A DNA stretch of 64,000 nt from Prolixibacteraceae bacterium (GCA_003506435.1 DOAQ01000007.1:161227-225226), one strand, 5' to 3'; positions 15,947 to 26,381 are shown, numbered from the stretch's first letter. Numbers and translations are program-made. Notes: generated by a model from the letters alone, not told the origin.

Positions 15947-18067
15947 TTAATAGAATTTCGAACGTTTATCTTCAATTTCCGTGACTTTCTTGTGAGCCTC
16001 TAAAGTCTGATAATTTACACGGTAACCTAAACCCTGTGCCAGACGGGTTTGTTCCCCGACAACATCGGTATCTGCATCTTTACTTACCGAAATTACTTTT
16101 ACCAGATACACCCCTGAATTTCCTTTAACCGGAGTCGAAATTTTATTTTCGGCAAGGCTTACAACCGTACCAATTACGGCGGGTTCCAATCCCATTTCAG
16201 GAATTGAATACGAAGTAAAAGAAATGTTGACAGCATCTTTTACCGAACTTCCCAGTTTTCGTGCTATTGCATCTAAATCGCTACCCGAAGCAACTGCTTC
16301 TTTTGCTTTTGCCACCAGCAAATCGGCCTTTTTGTCTTTACGTACAGCAAGGTCAACGCGGAGTTTCACTTCTTCAAAAGGAGAAGTTCCTTTTTCGGTA
16401 ATGCTCACCAAAGCGGCAATCACAAATTTATTTCCAAATTCAAAAATGGTAGAACCTTCGTTATTCACCAAAATATCATTCACTTCTTCGGCCTGATAAG
16501 CGGCACGGATCAATCCGCGCGACATTTCCAACCCGGCAATATTTTGTTCGATTTCTCCCACATTGGCAACTTTCTTGTCAAGCTGTTGTGCAATAACCGC
16601 TTTTTTAAATGCTTCGTAATCCTGGTTTTCACTGGCAAATTTGCTGGCCTGTGTATAGTAATTCTGATAGGTCTGCGTACTCGGCGTTACTTTGCGTTCA
16701 ACAATAGCGAGACGAACCTGTTTGGTTTCTTTTCCTTTTTTGGTTGGTTTCACCAGATGGATACCAAATTGTGTATTGGCCAGATATACTTTATTTACAT
16801 CGCCATTAAAAGCTGCATCTTCGAAAGGTTTTACCATCATATTCCGGCCAAACCATCCCAGATCGCCACCTTTTGCAGCAGATCCCGGATCTTCGGAATA
16901 TTTTCCTGCCAGTTCTGCAAAATTAGCGCCGTTGTCGAGCAGGTTTTTCAAACTGTCGGCCAATTGTTTTGCAGCAGCAGCACTACCAGCGGTTTCAGGC
17001 CTGATCAGTATATGACTTGCCATTACTGAATCGGGCAACATTTTGAACTCATCAATTTTCGCCAGCTTGTATGATTCCGCTTCCTTGTAGGGGCCAAAAA
17101 CATCGCCCACATTTCCGTTGAATGCAAACCCGCCAAGCTCAGCCGAAAGTTGTTCCTGTTTCAGGTACAATCCGTCGAACCTCGAATCTGAATTTACGTT
17201 TACAAACTGTGCATTGTCCTGCGAACCCGCGAACTCGGGTTTAATATCTTCAATCCATTTTTTGGCGTCAACATCATCGGCTTCCGATGCTTTTACTTCA
17301 AAAGTAATGTATTCAATCCTCCGGCTTTTTTCCTGTTTGTATTCATCCTGATGAGCCGCATAGTACGATTTCAGGTCTTTGTCTGAAACAGAAACAGCGC
17401 TGTCGGCGATCGTTGAATAGCTAAGCGGGATATACTGAAAGTTTACTTTCTTGTTCTTCTCAGCCAAACTTTGTTTTGCTTCCGCAGTAGTAACATACAG
17501 CCCCTTGCTGATCAAACTATTGTATTTTTCCTGAATTTTTTCTGATTTAATCTGATTTTCAACATACAACCAGTACGCTTTTTGCTCTGGAGTTGCATTG
17601 GTTTGAAGCGACTTCAGAAATGAAATTGCAAAGTTTTTATCGAACGCACCTGTGTTGGGGTTTCTGAATATTTGCTGAACAATTTGATGAGGATTTGCGC
17701 CCTGAATTAAATCGAACAATTCTTCCGAACTGACATCAACGCCAACTTCTTCGTACACATCGGTCATCACCAATTCGCGCAATATGGTCTGCCATACTTG
17801 TTCGCGTACCTGATTCCATGCATTTTCGTCGAGTTGAGAAACGCCCATGTTCATTTTATAAACTTCCGAAAGTTCTTCGATTTTTCTCTGGAAATCGGGA
17901 TACTGAACGGATTCCCCATTAATTTCAGCAACTTCCATCTGACTTGGCCGCATCAATGTACTTCCTGTTTGCAACATGTCGCCCAAAATAAATGCGAGCA
18001 AAGCAAGACCAATAATGACCGCTACCAATATACCACCACGATTCCTGATTTTTTGTAATGTAGCCAT
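15947..18067 (-). CDS. PpiD/SurA-like periplasmic peptidyl-prolyl isomerase
   Basis: This 706-residue chaperone is anchored by one N-terminal helix (GGILVAVIIGLALLAFILGDML, about 11-32). A SurA_N-like helical region follows, then a parvulin (PpiC-type) domain at about 345-450 (SHILIRPETAG... GGDLGWFGRNMMVKPFEDAAF... FGIHLVKPT) and a second, weaker parvulin-like part. It would help fold outer membrane proteins at the periplasmic face of the inner membrane. It ends a conserved-looking row TPR - LptC - CNNM - PpiD, all envelope biogenesis genes. Confidence 0.88.
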   Translation of the reverse strand: MATLQKIRNRGGILVAVIIGLALLAFILGDMLQTGSTLMRPSQMEVAEINGESVQYPDFQRKIEELSEVYKMNMGVSQLDENAWNQVREQVWQTILRELVMTDVYEEVGVDVSSEELFDLIQGANPHQIVQQIFRNPNTGAFDKNFAISFLKSLQTNATPEQKAYWLYVENQIKSEKIQEKYNSLISKGLYVTTAEAKQSLAEKNKKVNFQYIPLSYSTIADSAVSVSDKDLKSYYAAHQDEYKQEKSRRIEYITFEVKASEADDVDAKKWIEDIKPEFAGSQDNAQFVNVNSDSRFDGLYLKQEQLSAELGGFAFNGNVGDVFGPYKEAESYKLAKIDEFKMLPDSVMASHILIRPETAGSAAAAKQLADSLKNLLDNGANFAELAGKYSEDPGSAAKGGDLGWFGRNMMVKPFEDAAFNGDVNKVYLANTQFGIHLVKPTKKGKETKQVRLAIVERKVTPSTQTYQNYYTQASKFASENQDYEAFKKAVIAQQLDKKVANVGEIEQNIAGLEMSRGLIRAAYQAEEVNDILVNNEGSTIFEFGNKFVIAALVSITEKGTSPFEEVKLRVDLAVRKDKKADLLVAKAKEAVASGSDLDAIARKLGSSVKDAVNISFTSYSIPEMGLEPAVIGTVVSLAENKISTPVKGNSGVYLVKVISVSKDADTDVVGEQTRLAQGLGYRVNYQTLEAHKKVTEIEDKRSKFY

Positions 18068-18162
18068 TTAAATATGTATTGTTTTATTATGATATTTAGT
18101 TTGAAAATTCGAGCTACGAAGATAACAATTTTCAATATTAATCCTCAATAATCGATTTTTTT

Positions 18163-19431
18163 TTAGGTGTTGTCCAATATCTTAAGGTTCACCAATTCAA
18201 TTCTGGTATTTGTAGCTTTCAGTATTTTAAACTGAATGTTGCCTACTTGTATCACTGAGTTGATTTTAGGGATACTTTCATAATAAAATAAGATAAATCC
18301 GGCCAACGTTTCGTAATTCTCATTGACGCTGAATTTCAGGTTGTATTTTTCGTTGATGGTGTCAATTTCCAAACGTCCGGAGAAAATATATTCGTCATCG
18401 CCGATTTTCTTTTCAATAAGATTTACCGTATCGTGTTCGTCTTCAATGTCACCAAAAATTTCTTCGAGAATATCTTCGCTGGTAACCATTCCCGCTGTTC
18501 CGCCAAACTCATCGACCACAATGGCAATACTTCGGCGCTGCTGGATGAATTTGTGCAACAGTTTGCTGGCAGGCATGGTTTCGGGTACAATCAGTACTTT
18601 TTTAAGATTATCGTAGATCGATTTGGGTTTGCTGAATATGATTGAATGGTGAATATAGCCGATAATGTTGTCGATATTATCCTGGTAAAAAAGAATACGG
18701 GAGTAGCCGGTTTCGATAAACCTGCGTACCAGATCGTCCATCGACGATTCGATGTCCATCGCTTCCATCTCTGTACGCGGGATCATTACTTCACGCAGTT
18801 TTACTTTCGAAAAATCGAGTGCATTACGAAATAATTTTACCTCGTTGTCAAGATCCTTGTCTAATTCAGCAACACTTCCCTGCTGTTCTTTCACAAAATG
18901 GTCGAGTTCGATGCGGCTAAATACCATTCCTTCGTCTCCTTCATCAAATTTCTCATGAAATAACGTGCTGATAAGTAATTTGGAAATTGACACCGCAAAA
19001 CGGCTGACGGGATAAAAAAGAAAATAAAACAACACCAGCGGCAACGAAAAAATCTTAAGCACCTGGTTCGGGTTGATCCGGAATACAATTTTGGGAACAA
19101 ATTCGGCTGTCACCAATATAATTAATGCAGAAACAATGGCTTGAAAAATAAGGACAAGACTGTCGGATCCCAAAAACCGGAAAAAGAAAGGTTCGAGCAA
19201 TGTTGCAAAAGCAATACCGTAAACAACCAATGCAATATTGTTCCCAACCATCATGGTTGCTATGTATTGACCTGAATTACGCGTAAATAAAGCAAGAATA
19301 CGGGAACTAAGCGAGCTTTGCTTTTTGTCGAGTTCGAGCCTCAGCTTGTTTGCCGAAACAAATGCAATCTCCATTCCGGAAAAAAAAGCCGAAAACAATA
19401 TCATCATCAAAATAATCAGGAGCCAATTCAT
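18163..19431 (-). CDS. CNNM/HlyC-CorC family membrane protein
   Basis: The 422-residue product has a DUF21 (CNNM) transmembrane domain at about 1-180, two CBS domains at about 210-330 (MIPRTEMEAMDIE, then IAIVVDEFGGTAGMVTSEDILEEIFGDIEDE) and a C-terminal CorC_HlyC domain (YETLAGFILFYYE). Relatives are linked to Mg2+/Co2+ handling; some Bacteroidetes relatives are named GldE. It lies 9 bases after lptC, so co-transcription is likely. Confidence 0.88.
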   Translation of the reverse strand: MNWLLIILMMILFSAFFSGMEIAFVSANKLRLELDKKQSSLSSRILALFTRNSGQYIATMMVGNNIALVVYGIAFATLLEPFFFRFLGSDSLVLIFQAIVSALIILVTAEFVPKIVFRINPNQVLKIFSLPLVLFYFLFYPVSRFAVSISKLLISTLFHEKFDEGDEGMVFSRIELDHFVKEQQGSVAELDKDLDNEVKLFRNALDFSKVKLREVMIPRTEMEAMDIESSMDDLVRRFIETGYSRILFYQDNIDNIIGYIHHSIIFSKPKSIYDNLKKVLIVPETMPASKLLHKFIQQRRSIAIVVDEFGGTAGMVTSEDILEEIFGDIEDEHDTVNLIEKKIGDDEYIFSGRLEIDTINEKYNLKFSVNENYETLAGFILFYYESIPKINSVIQVGNIQFKILKATNTRIELVNLKILDNT

Positions 19432-19440
19432 ACGCCCGGT

Positions 19441-20049
19441 TTATTGTTCCCCTTCTGCGACCTCAACGTAAATCGTTCCTTTGGGGTTCTTAATTTTCCA
19501 GTTCGAGAAATCCTGGTTGGCCTCAAGGCCTATACCTGTCATTATCTGGTCGGCGCGGATGATCTTAACAAATTCGTCGGAATAAATTTTCCCTTTATTT
19601 TCGTCCCACAAAAGTTGTTCGGTTTTCAGAGTATCGCCGCTTGCATTTATCGCAACAACATTGTTTTTTGCTTCCCAGCGTTCTTCTTTGCTAAAATATT
19701 TGGCGTAGTTTGCCCGGATGCTGGCAGTAATATTCATTCTTGCATCGTATTTCTCGATATGTACTCCCAGCGGGTATTCAATATACGGAGGATCTGCTTC
19801 GTCCTGATAAACAAGTTTCGGAGTATTCAATTTGTACCGGATGATGGTCGAGTCGGAAAAAATGCTTTCAAAACCTTCAGCAGTAATACTGGGTTGGTTT
19901 TGAATATCAGCAAACTCTTTGACTTTCTGAATGTCGTTTTCGCAAGAAAACAAAAGCACTGCAATCCCCGAAAAAAGGATTGCAATGCTTTTTCTGATAG
20001 ATATATTCGTTATACAACTATTTTTTGGCACGGATTGTCGTTGTTTCAT
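19441..20049 (-). CDS. lptC: LPS export protein LptC
   Basis: The 202-residue product starts with a signal-anchor or lipoprotein leader (ILFSGIAVLLFSC, Cys near residue 36) and continues as a beta-jellyroll LptC/OstA-type domain (VQDEADPP-like strands, then DTLKTEQLLWDENKGKIYSDEFVKI and GIGLEANQDFSNWKI). LptC links LptB2FG to LptA in lipopolysaccharide transport. The start lies 32 bases inside the end of the upstream TPR gene, suggesting coupling. Confidence 0.85.
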   Translation of the reverse strand: MKQRQSVPKNSCITNISIRKSIAILFSGIAVLLFSCENDIQKVKEFADIQNQPSITAEGFESIFSDSTIIRYKLNTPKLVYQDEADPPYIEYPLGVHIEKYDARMNITASIRANYAKYFSKEERWEAKNNVVAINASGDTLKTEQLLWDENKGKIYSDEFVKIIRADQIMTGIGLEANQDFSNWKIKNPKGTIYVEVAEGEQ

Positions 20050-21649
20050 TTATCCAGCTACCAATTCGGTAGGGCTGTCCTTCCTGGAATCCTTCAAAAA
20101 ACAAACTTTCTTTGCTGGGAAAATATTGCGAATAGGTTGCAATTTTTTCATTTGCTTTTGCTGCCTGCTCCGGATCAATCTTCTTCGCTTTGTTGTAATA
20201 GTCAACTGCCAGCCAGAACATACTTAAATGTTCAATATCTTTCTCGCCATAGTATTTTGAATATGCAGCAAAAATATCGCCCAAAAACAACAACGCTTTG
20301 GCATTATTCGAATCGTTTGCCAACGACTTCCTCAGATAATTTGCTGCTTCCTGGTAATTTTGATCTGAAGCAAAAGTATAAGCTCCAAGTTCAAAATAAT
20401 ATTTACTTAATAAGAGTGCATCTTTTTCAGCAGCAATGGCTTGCAAATAATAATCCTTCCCTTTTGCAATATCATTCCGTTTCATGAACAGGCGTCCCAT
20501 ATTGAAAGCAGCTTCGGCAGATGGCTCCAGTGCATATAATTTTTCAGAAGCCTTGGCAAATAGTTCACTGTCGGTACATTCCTGTTTGTCGAGCATACGA
20601 AGTATCTTTTTCAATGCATCCACATTCGTGGACAGTTCGCTGAATCTGGGTTCGTATAATTTAATCAGTGCTTCGCAATCAGCAGCGCCACTTCCTTCAA
20701 AAATTTTATTGGCAGCTTCTTTTGAATCAATATAAATTTTCTCATTCGGCGATGCCGCAAGATATTTATCAAGGATATTAACCGATGTTTCATAGTTCTC
20801 CAGAACTTTTTCTTTCGGTAATTCACCCAATTTAAACAAGCGGCTAGTAACCTGCATATAAACTACAAGCACCGGAGTTTCCGTTTTGTCACCTTCTTCT
20901 TTTATTGATTCATCAAGGTATCCGTATCCTTTTTTAAGGAAATCTTTCAACTGGTCGTCTGTCCAGTTTTCGTTTACCATTTTAAATTTCATATAATCGA
21001 CTCCCTGACGACCACGAACAAAACCTTTTTCTCCAAAATATTTTATCCTTTTATCATACACGTTCATTATTGAATCGATGTAGAAGTTTTTTTCAGTCCA
21101 ACTGGTTGCCTGGTTAAATTTAGCTTCAAACATTTTGCAACCATGCAGATAAATATTTTTGGTTGATTTGGGATAAGTCCTGTAGAGCATTCTCCATGGT
21201 TCCAATGCCGATTTATAATCTTCCTGCCGGTAGAACTGGTCATACATGGTCAGGTTGCTCATAAACGTCCGGTCATTTTCCTTTATCAGTTCCTGATCTG
21301 TTTTCAGTATTGCACCGACTTCCTGTAATTCTTCTTTCTGGGGAATAATCCCATCAAAACTAAAATCGAATACATCGCCTACTTTCCCTTCAATATCGAA
21401 CCTGCGACTGTCATCGATAAATGTAAATTTGAGAAATTTTGTTTTTGGGTCAGCGTTAATTGTATATTTACCATCGAAGCTTGTCATAAATGACTCTGAT
21501 GATTTGTGAGCTTCAACAGTTACACCTGCTGCCGGTTTCCCTTCTCTGTACACAGTACCTGTAATAACGCGTTGTGCCAATGAACTAAGGCTCATCAGTA
21601 CCACAAGCATTGCGAAGAGAGTGATCGTTTTTAATAGAATCCTTTTCAT
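20018..21649 (-). CDS. Exported TPR protein with N-terminal CarboxypepD_reg-like domain
   Basis: The 543-residue product has a signal peptide (LLKTITLFAMLVVLMSLSSLAQ), a short beta-sandwich domain at about 26-90 (VITGTVYREGKPAAGVTVEAHKSS) like a carboxypeptidase regulatory domain, and a long helical TPR region (clear repeats around AFNMGRLFMKRNDIAKGKDYYLQAIA and AANYLRKSLANDSNNAKALLFLGDIFA). The combination is frequent in Bacteroidetes and its role is unknown. Its place just before lptC suggests an envelope job. Confidence 0.75.
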   Translation of the reverse strand: MKRILLKTITLFAMLVVLMSLSSLAQRVITGTVYREGKPAAGVTVEAHKSSESFMTSFDGKYTINADPKTKFLKFTFIDDSRRFDIEGKVGDVFDFSFDGIIPQKEELQEVGAILKTDQELIKENDRTFMSNLTMYDQFYRQEDYKSALEPWRMLYRTYPKSTKNIYLHGCKMFEAKFNQATSWTEKNFYIDSIMNVYDKRIKYFGEKGFVRGRQGVDYMKFKMVNENWTDDQLKDFLKKGYGYLDESIKEEGDKTETPVLVVYMQVTSRLFKLGELPKEKVLENYETSVNILDKYLAASPNEKIYIDSKEAANKIFEGSGAADCEALIKLYEPRFSELSTNVDALKKILRMLDKQECTDSELFAKASEKLYALEPSAEAAFNMGRLFMKRNDIAKGKDYYLQAIAAEKDALLLSKYYFELGAYTFASDQNYQEAANYLRKSLANDSNNAKALLFLGDIFAAYSKYYGEKDIEHLSMFWLAVDYYNKAKKIDPEQAAKANEKIATYSQYFPSKESLFFEGFQEGQPYRIGSWINETTTIRAKK

Positions 21650-21887
21650 ATTGGTTAATCAATGATTATAGTATTATAATTTTCTCAATAAAATCCGTTC
21701 TTCAACTCAGTATTACAGATTGCTTTTCCCAAATGGCCATCAACACTTTATTCTGTAATACCTTTCGGCACTTTTCGATTTCAGCAAAACCAAATCCTGT
21801 GCCAAACTTAAAATTCAAACAAACAGGTTTAAAAATCCGCCTCGCAAAATAAAAGTTTAATAATTAGAAGAAAAACAAACCTGCATC

Positions 21888-22616
21888 CTACCGGTTATTA
21901 AACTCCAAAATCCGGTTTAACCCGATGAGGGTCAAATTAAAGTGTACAAATATGGAACTTTTTAATTTTTTATCAAAGAATTTTGCATCTCCACCTGTAA
22001 TAATAACTTTTAAAGTTTCGTAATTTTTGTTTAAAGTTTGAATATACTGCTCAACTTCAAATAATATTCCGGTTTGCACGCCCGAACGGATTGCCTCCGT
22101 GGTATTTCTCCCGAGCAGTGGAAAATCGTCGGCAGCTTCAACCAGTGGCAATTTTCCGGTAAATGTGTTCAACGCTTTATACCGCATTTCCAGTCCAGGC
22201 GAAATGTTACCTCCCATAAACTGGTTCTTCGAATTGACCAGGTCGAATGTAATAGCGGTACCTGCATCAATAATCAAAAGATTCTGGTTGGGGAACAATT
22301 CGTTTGCCCCAATTGCGGCAGCCAGCCGATCTTTGCCCAGCGTTTCCTTGCTTTCGTACAAATTTTCAATGGGAATCAATGTCCGGTGATCCAACTCGAT
22401 AAACAAACTGAACTTTTCAGTAAGAATTTTCTTTAACTCAGGAGAATACGGCTTTGTTGCCGAAAGAATGGCTTTATTCAATTGCGGATGTTCGTCGAGC
22501 AACATTCCAACATTTTCCGGAGTCAACTCGTCGAGCGACACATTGAACATGAGGTCGCTGTCGTTGAACAGGGCGATTTTTGTACGCGAGTTTCCTATGT
22601 CGATAATTAAATTCAT
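21888..22616 (-). CDS. coaX: Type III pantothenate kinase
   Basis: The 242-residue enzyme phosphorylates pantothenate, the first step of coenzyme A synthesis. The ASKHA-fold motifs are visible: MNLIIDIGNSRTKIALF (phosphate 1), GKDRLAAAIGA, and DAGTAITFDLVN with the catalytic Asp, then GGNISPGLEMRYKALN. Length fits. It overlaps the nadC stop by one base, so nadB-nadC-coaX reads as one cofactor-synthesis operon. Confidence 0.95.
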   Translation of the reverse strand: MNLIIDIGNSRTKIALFNDSDLMFNVSLDELTPENVGMLLDEHPQLNKAILSATKPYSPELKKILTEKFSLFIELDHRTLIPIENLYESKETLGKDRLAAAIGANELFPNQNLLIIDAGTAITFDLVNSKNQFMGGNISPGLEMRYKALNTFTGKLPLVEAADDFPLLGRNTTEAIRSGVQTGILFEVEQYIQTLNKNYETLKVIITGGDAKFFDKKLKSSIFVHFNLTLIGLNRILEFNNR

Positions 22617-23464
22617 TAATCCTCCAATCGTTGACTGATATCCAATGCCTGTACCGAGTGGGTGAGCGCTCCAATCGATATATAATCAACACCGGTGGCA
22701 GCAACTTCCCTTAAACGTTCCATCGTCATGTTTCCCGAAGCCTCAACTTTAGCCCGTCCGGCAATCATTTCAACAGCTTTTTCCATCATTGCGTTGTCCA
22801 TATTGTCGAGCATGATGATATCAACTCCGGTGGCAATTGCTTCCTGTACCTGTTCCAGTGTGGTCGTCTCCACTTCAATTTTGATGCCCGGCTCAATCTT
22901 TTTCCGTATTTCGTTAACAGCCTGCGTAATACCCCCGGCTACTTCAATATGGTTATCCTTGATCATCACCATGTCATAAAGTCCTATCCGATGATTCGAC
23001 GAGCCTCCGGTTTTCACGGCATATTTATCCAGCAAACGAAAGCCCGGCAAGGTTTTCCGGGTATCCAGAATTTCGGTTTTAAAATCTTTCACTGCCTCAG
23101 CATATTTGTTCGACATGGTTGCAATGCCCGACATACGTTGTAAAAAATTCAGGGCAGTGCGTTCGCCGGTAAGCAGCGACCGGTAAGTGCCTTCAAATTC
23201 AACAATCACATCGCCTTTTTTTACCATCCCTCCGTCTGCAATCCTCACATCCCAAACCAGTTGGTTGTCGAAACTGCGAAAAACCATTTCAGCTACCTCC
23301 AATCCAGCCACTATCCCGTCGGCTTTAGCTACCATTTTAGCCTTTCGCCTGCTGGAAGCGGGTATTAAATTATCGGTGGTTATATCGCCGCCAGCCACAT
23401 CTTCTGCCAGTGCCAAATCAATCAAAACACGGGCGGCTCTAATTTCTGCTTCATTCATCCTCAT
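22616..23464 (-). CDS. nadC: Nicotinate-nucleotide pyrophosphorylase (carboxylating)
   Basis: This 282-residue quinolinate phosphoribosyltransferase makes nicotinate mononucleotide from quinolinate in de novo NAD synthesis. Family motifs are LALAEDVAGGDITTDNL near the N-terminus, LNFLQRMSGIATMSNKY, DTRKTLPGFRLLDKYAVKTGG, and VEVETTTLEQVQEA followed by IMLDNM. It overlaps nadB by four bases. Confidence 0.96.
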   Translation of the reverse strand: MRMNEAEIRAARVLIDLALAEDVAGGDITTDNLIPASSRRKAKMVAKADGIVAGLEVAEMVFRSFDNQLVWDVRIADGGMVKKGDVIVEFEGTYRSLLTGERTALNFLQRMSGIATMSNKYAEAVKDFKTEILDTRKTLPGFRLLDKYAVKTGGSSNHRIGLYDMVMIKDNHIEVAGGITQAVNEIRKKIEPGIKIEVETTTLEQVQEAIATGVDIIMLDNMDNAMMEKAVEMIAGRAKVEASGNMTMERLREVAATGVDYISIGALTHSVQALDISQRLED

Positions 23465-25032
23465 CTTCTCACTTCTGTAAATCTGGGTTCTTTATTTTTT
23501 TGCTGAATAATATGCACTTTAAAGTCGGGATTTTGTTTCTGAAAATCATCACGAATATGTCCTCCCCGGCTTTCTTCACGGATAAGAGCGGCACGGCTGA
23601 TCAGCAAACAGGTATCCACAACATGTTTGACCTTTAAATAATTGTATTCCATGTTCCCCTTTGGAATATTCCTGTCGATTTCCTCCAAGTCGCAGATCGT
23701 TTCTTCCAAAACTGATTTTTCACGCACAATGCCCACGTTCCGACTCATCATTCCTGCAATCTTATTTTTGGTTTCAAGAAAGAAATTTTCATTCTGAACA
23801 TCGATATTAACGGGCAAAATTTCGGTTGACTGCCATTCAGGGTAATTTCGCTGATGCGCTTTTTCGCTGGCCCGTTTTCCAAAAACGAGGCATTCAAGCA
23901 GTGAATTACTAGCCAGTCGGTTGGCCCCCATCACTCCGGTTGATGCCACTTCTCCGCACGCAAACAGACCGGGAATGTTGGTTTCCCCATCCAAATCGGT
24001 ACGGATGCCACCCACCATGTAATGTGCGGCAGGTGCAATCGGAATTAAATCCTTGCTGAGATCCAAATTGAATTCCTGCAATTTCTGGTAAATATTTGAA
24101 AACCGCGATTTTATTTTTTCTGAATCGAGATGAGCCAGCGACAGATGGAGAAAATCGCAATTGTGTTTTTGCAACTGTTTATAAATAGAAAAAGCCACCA
24201 CATCGCGCGGCGCAAGTTCAGCCTGCGGATGAATGTCTTTCATAAACCGTTCACCCAGAGGATTAAGCAGCCAGGCCCCTTCGCCCCGTACAGCTTCGCT
24301 GATAAGGAAAGCATCTTGTCCGGGCACATAAAGCGCCGAAGGATGAAACTGAATAAATTCGACATCCGCAATTTCTGCTCCGACCTCAAAAGCCATTGCA
24401 ATACCGTCGCCAGTCGCAGTGTGTGGATTGGTCGAACGGTCGTAAACCCGCGACAGACCTCCTGTTGCCAGAATGGTTGCCCGCGAAGTAAAAACAATAT
24501 TTTTACCGGTTACAAAATCAACGGCCTGTACACCATGACAATACCCATCATCAACCAGCAATTTTACAGCGGCGGTATATTCAAACGATTGAATGGAAGG
24601 CTGCTCAACAACCTTTTTCAACATAAAACAGGTGAGCGCTTTTCCGGTAGCATCACCTCCTGCATGTAAAATACGGCGTTTGCTGTGTCCCCCTTCGAGC
24701 CCCAATACAAACCGGCCGTTTTCCTTATCGAATTCCATGCCCATTCCAATCAATTCTTTCACCCGAGCCTGCCCTTCTTTCACCAGTATTTCAACAGCAT
24801 CGCGATCGCAAAGTCCGCGCCCGGCAACCAATGTATCGTGTATATGCAGATCGAATGAATCGGTTTCGCTCATTACGGAAGCAATTCCGCCCTGAGCATA
24901 ATAGGAATTACTTGTATCGAGTTGCGATTTGGTAATTACAGCAACCGTTCCAAACCGGGAAGCGTGATAAGCTGCGGTTAAGCCTGCAAGGCCGCTTCCT
25001 ATCACAATCGTATCAAAATATTTTATTTGCAT
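23461..25032 (-). CDS. nadB: L-aspartate oxidase
   Basis: This FAD enzyme oxidises L-aspartate to iminoaspartate, the first step of de novo NAD synthesis. The FAD-binding GSGLAGLTAAYHA motif is at the N-terminus, followed by SNSYYAQGGIASV, and the catalytic-region AHYMVGGIRTDLDGETNIPGLFACGE with the conserved His and Arg. A C-terminal helical domain ends near residue 520. A longer frame opens at 25068, but MQIKYFDTIVIGSG at 25032 is the usual start. nadA is not in the window. Confidence 0.95.
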   Translation of the reverse strand: MQIKYFDTIVIGSGLAGLTAAYHASRFGTVAVITKSQLDTSNSYYAQGGIASVMSETDSFDLHIHDTLVAGRGLCDRDAVEILVKEGQARVKELIGMGMEFDKENGRFVLGLEGGHSKRRILHAGGDATGKALTCFMLKKVVEQPSIQSFEYTAAVKLLVDDGYCHGVQAVDFVTGKNIVFTSRATILATGGLSRVYDRSTNPHTATGDGIAMAFEVGAEIADVEFIQFHPSALYVPGQDAFLISEAVRGEGAWLLNPLGERFMKDIHPQAELAPRDVVAFSIYKQLQKHNCDFLHLSLAHLDSEKIKSRFSNIYQKLQEFNLDLSKDLIPIAPAAHYMVGGIRTDLDGETNIPGLFACGEVASTGVMGANRLASNSLLECLVFGKRASEKAHQRNYPEWQSTEILPVNIDVQNENFFLETKNKIAGMMSRNVGIVREKSVLEETICDLEEIDRNIPKGNMEYNYLKVKHVVDTCLLISRAALIREESRGGHIRDDFQKQNPDFKVHIIQQKNKEPRFTEVRR

Positions 25033-25243
25033 CGAAGCAATTGCTTGTTTTTTTGAAACAGGGAGCAAAGGTATAAAATATGGACAGTAGTTTTAATTTC
25101 CACTACTTTATTTTAAACGACTTACTCTGTGTATATTGAAAACATTACCCTTTGGCATTGTTTCAGCAGAAAAAACCTTACGAATATCTCCGTTTACGCT
25201 GATTAGAAATTGAACATTGATTTTTAAACAGAAACAAAAAAGG

Positions 25244-25834
25244 CTAATTCAGGGAAGGATTTTCAGGATAATTGACCCACAGAGAATATTTGCCTCCTAC
25301 AGCTTTCACTGCTTCTTCCCATAATTCCTGTTCCGAGTTGCGCATCACTTCACTTTGCTTCATTTCGGAAACCAGCCACGAATTCTCCCTGATCTCTTCT
25401 TCCAACTGACCCGGGGCCCAACCCGAATACCCGACAAAAAACCGAATTTGGCTGGCCGTAACGATTCCCGAACGGATTTGATCTTTCAGCACGTCGAAGT
25501 CGCCTCCCCAGTACAGGTTTTCCTTGATATGAATACTTCCCGGAATCTGGTCTCCCAGCGAGTGGATAAAATATACTGAATCGGGACTTACCGGTCCTCC
25601 GAGGTACACTTCGGCATTGAAACCCGGCAGGTCGTCAAATAAATCATGAATCGGAAAATCAACTGGTTTGTTCAAAATAAAACCCACAGCGCCTTTCTCA
25701 CCATACGAGGCAAGAAGGATGATCGACCGGTTAAAATAGCTACCCGGGAGAAAAGGTTCGGCAATTAAAATCCTGCCTTTTTCCGGTTCAACATCGTTGG
25801 TCTTAATGCGAAATATGTCGCTGTTCAGGTTCAT
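25244..25834 (-). CDS. YqgE/AlgH family protein
   Basis: The 196-residue product matches YqgE/AlgH (DUF179): KGRILIAEPFLPGSYFNRSIILL near the N-terminus, GAVGFILNKP, VYLGGPVSPDSVYFIH, and FFVGYSGWAPGQLEEEI. Biochemical function is not settled. It stands alone with about 175 gene-free bases between it and nadB. Confidence 0.93.
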   Translation of the reverse strand: MNLNSDIFRIKTNDVEPEKGRILIAEPFLPGSYFNRSIILLASYGEKGAVGFILNKPVDFPIHDLFDDLPGFNAEVYLGGPVSPDSVYFIHSLGDQIPGSIHIKENLYWGGDFDVLKDQIRSGIVTASQIRFFVGYSGWAPGQLEEEIRENSWLVSEMKQSEVMRNSEQELWEEAVKAVGGKYSLWVNYPENPSLN

Positions 25835-26007
25835 TTTTCATCTTTATCCTGTTACAATTTAGTAAAAATCAAATAACTATCAAACACTTACAGATTTTTG
25901 TTTCTGCAAAAATGTAGTTTTCTTTGAAGTAAACTTCGATTTTTCGTTAAAAAACAAGGATATACGGGGATTTCTACCCGGAGAAAATTTTCAAAAAAAG
26001 AAATAAT

Positions 26008-26310
26008 TTATTTTTCTTCAATGATGATAAAAACATCTTCGTTTTCCTTCTTCATCTGAAATTGCTCGCGGGCAAACTTTTCCAGGTTTTCATCATTAGT
26101 TTGCAGTTCATAAAATTTTCGTTGATCGGCCTCAATTTTTTCCCTGTAAAATTCTTCCTGTTCTTCCAGTTGCCGCAGTTTGTCGCGATTTTGATAATGT
26201 TGCAGAAGGTTGTGCTCGTCGAAAAACATGATCCAGACAAAAAAAGAAATGAAAACAAGGAAATACTTGTTTCGGATTTTCGACCAGACGATATGTAAAA
26301 TGTTTTTCAT
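26008..26310 (-). CDS. Septum formation initiator (FtsB/DivIC) family protein
   Basis: This 100-residue protein has one membrane helix (YFLVFISFFVWIMFF, about 16-30) followed by a coiled coil rich in Gln/Arg/Glu (DKLRQLEEQEEFYREKIEAD) and a C-terminal LEKFAREQFQMKKENEDVFII stretch typical of FtsB/DivIC. It would work with FtsL and FtsQ at the division site. Small, single gene before pruA. Confidence 0.85.
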   Translation of the reverse strand: MKNILHIVWSKIRNKYFLVFISFFVWIMFFDEHNLLQHYQNRDKLRQLEEQEEFYREKIEADQRKFYELQTNDENLEKFAREQFQMKKENEDVFIIIEEK

Positions 26311-26360
26311 TTTATTGCCTGAATTTTAGGCAAATTTACATTTTTTTCAGAAGCAAAAAA

Positions 26361-26381
26361 GGAGATGTTGAATTCATCTCC
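26361..26381 (-). terminator. Terminator of pruA
   Basis: GGAGATG and CATCTCC form a 7-bp stem with a T run on the minus-strand 3' side, 39 bases after the pruA stop. Confidence 0.8.
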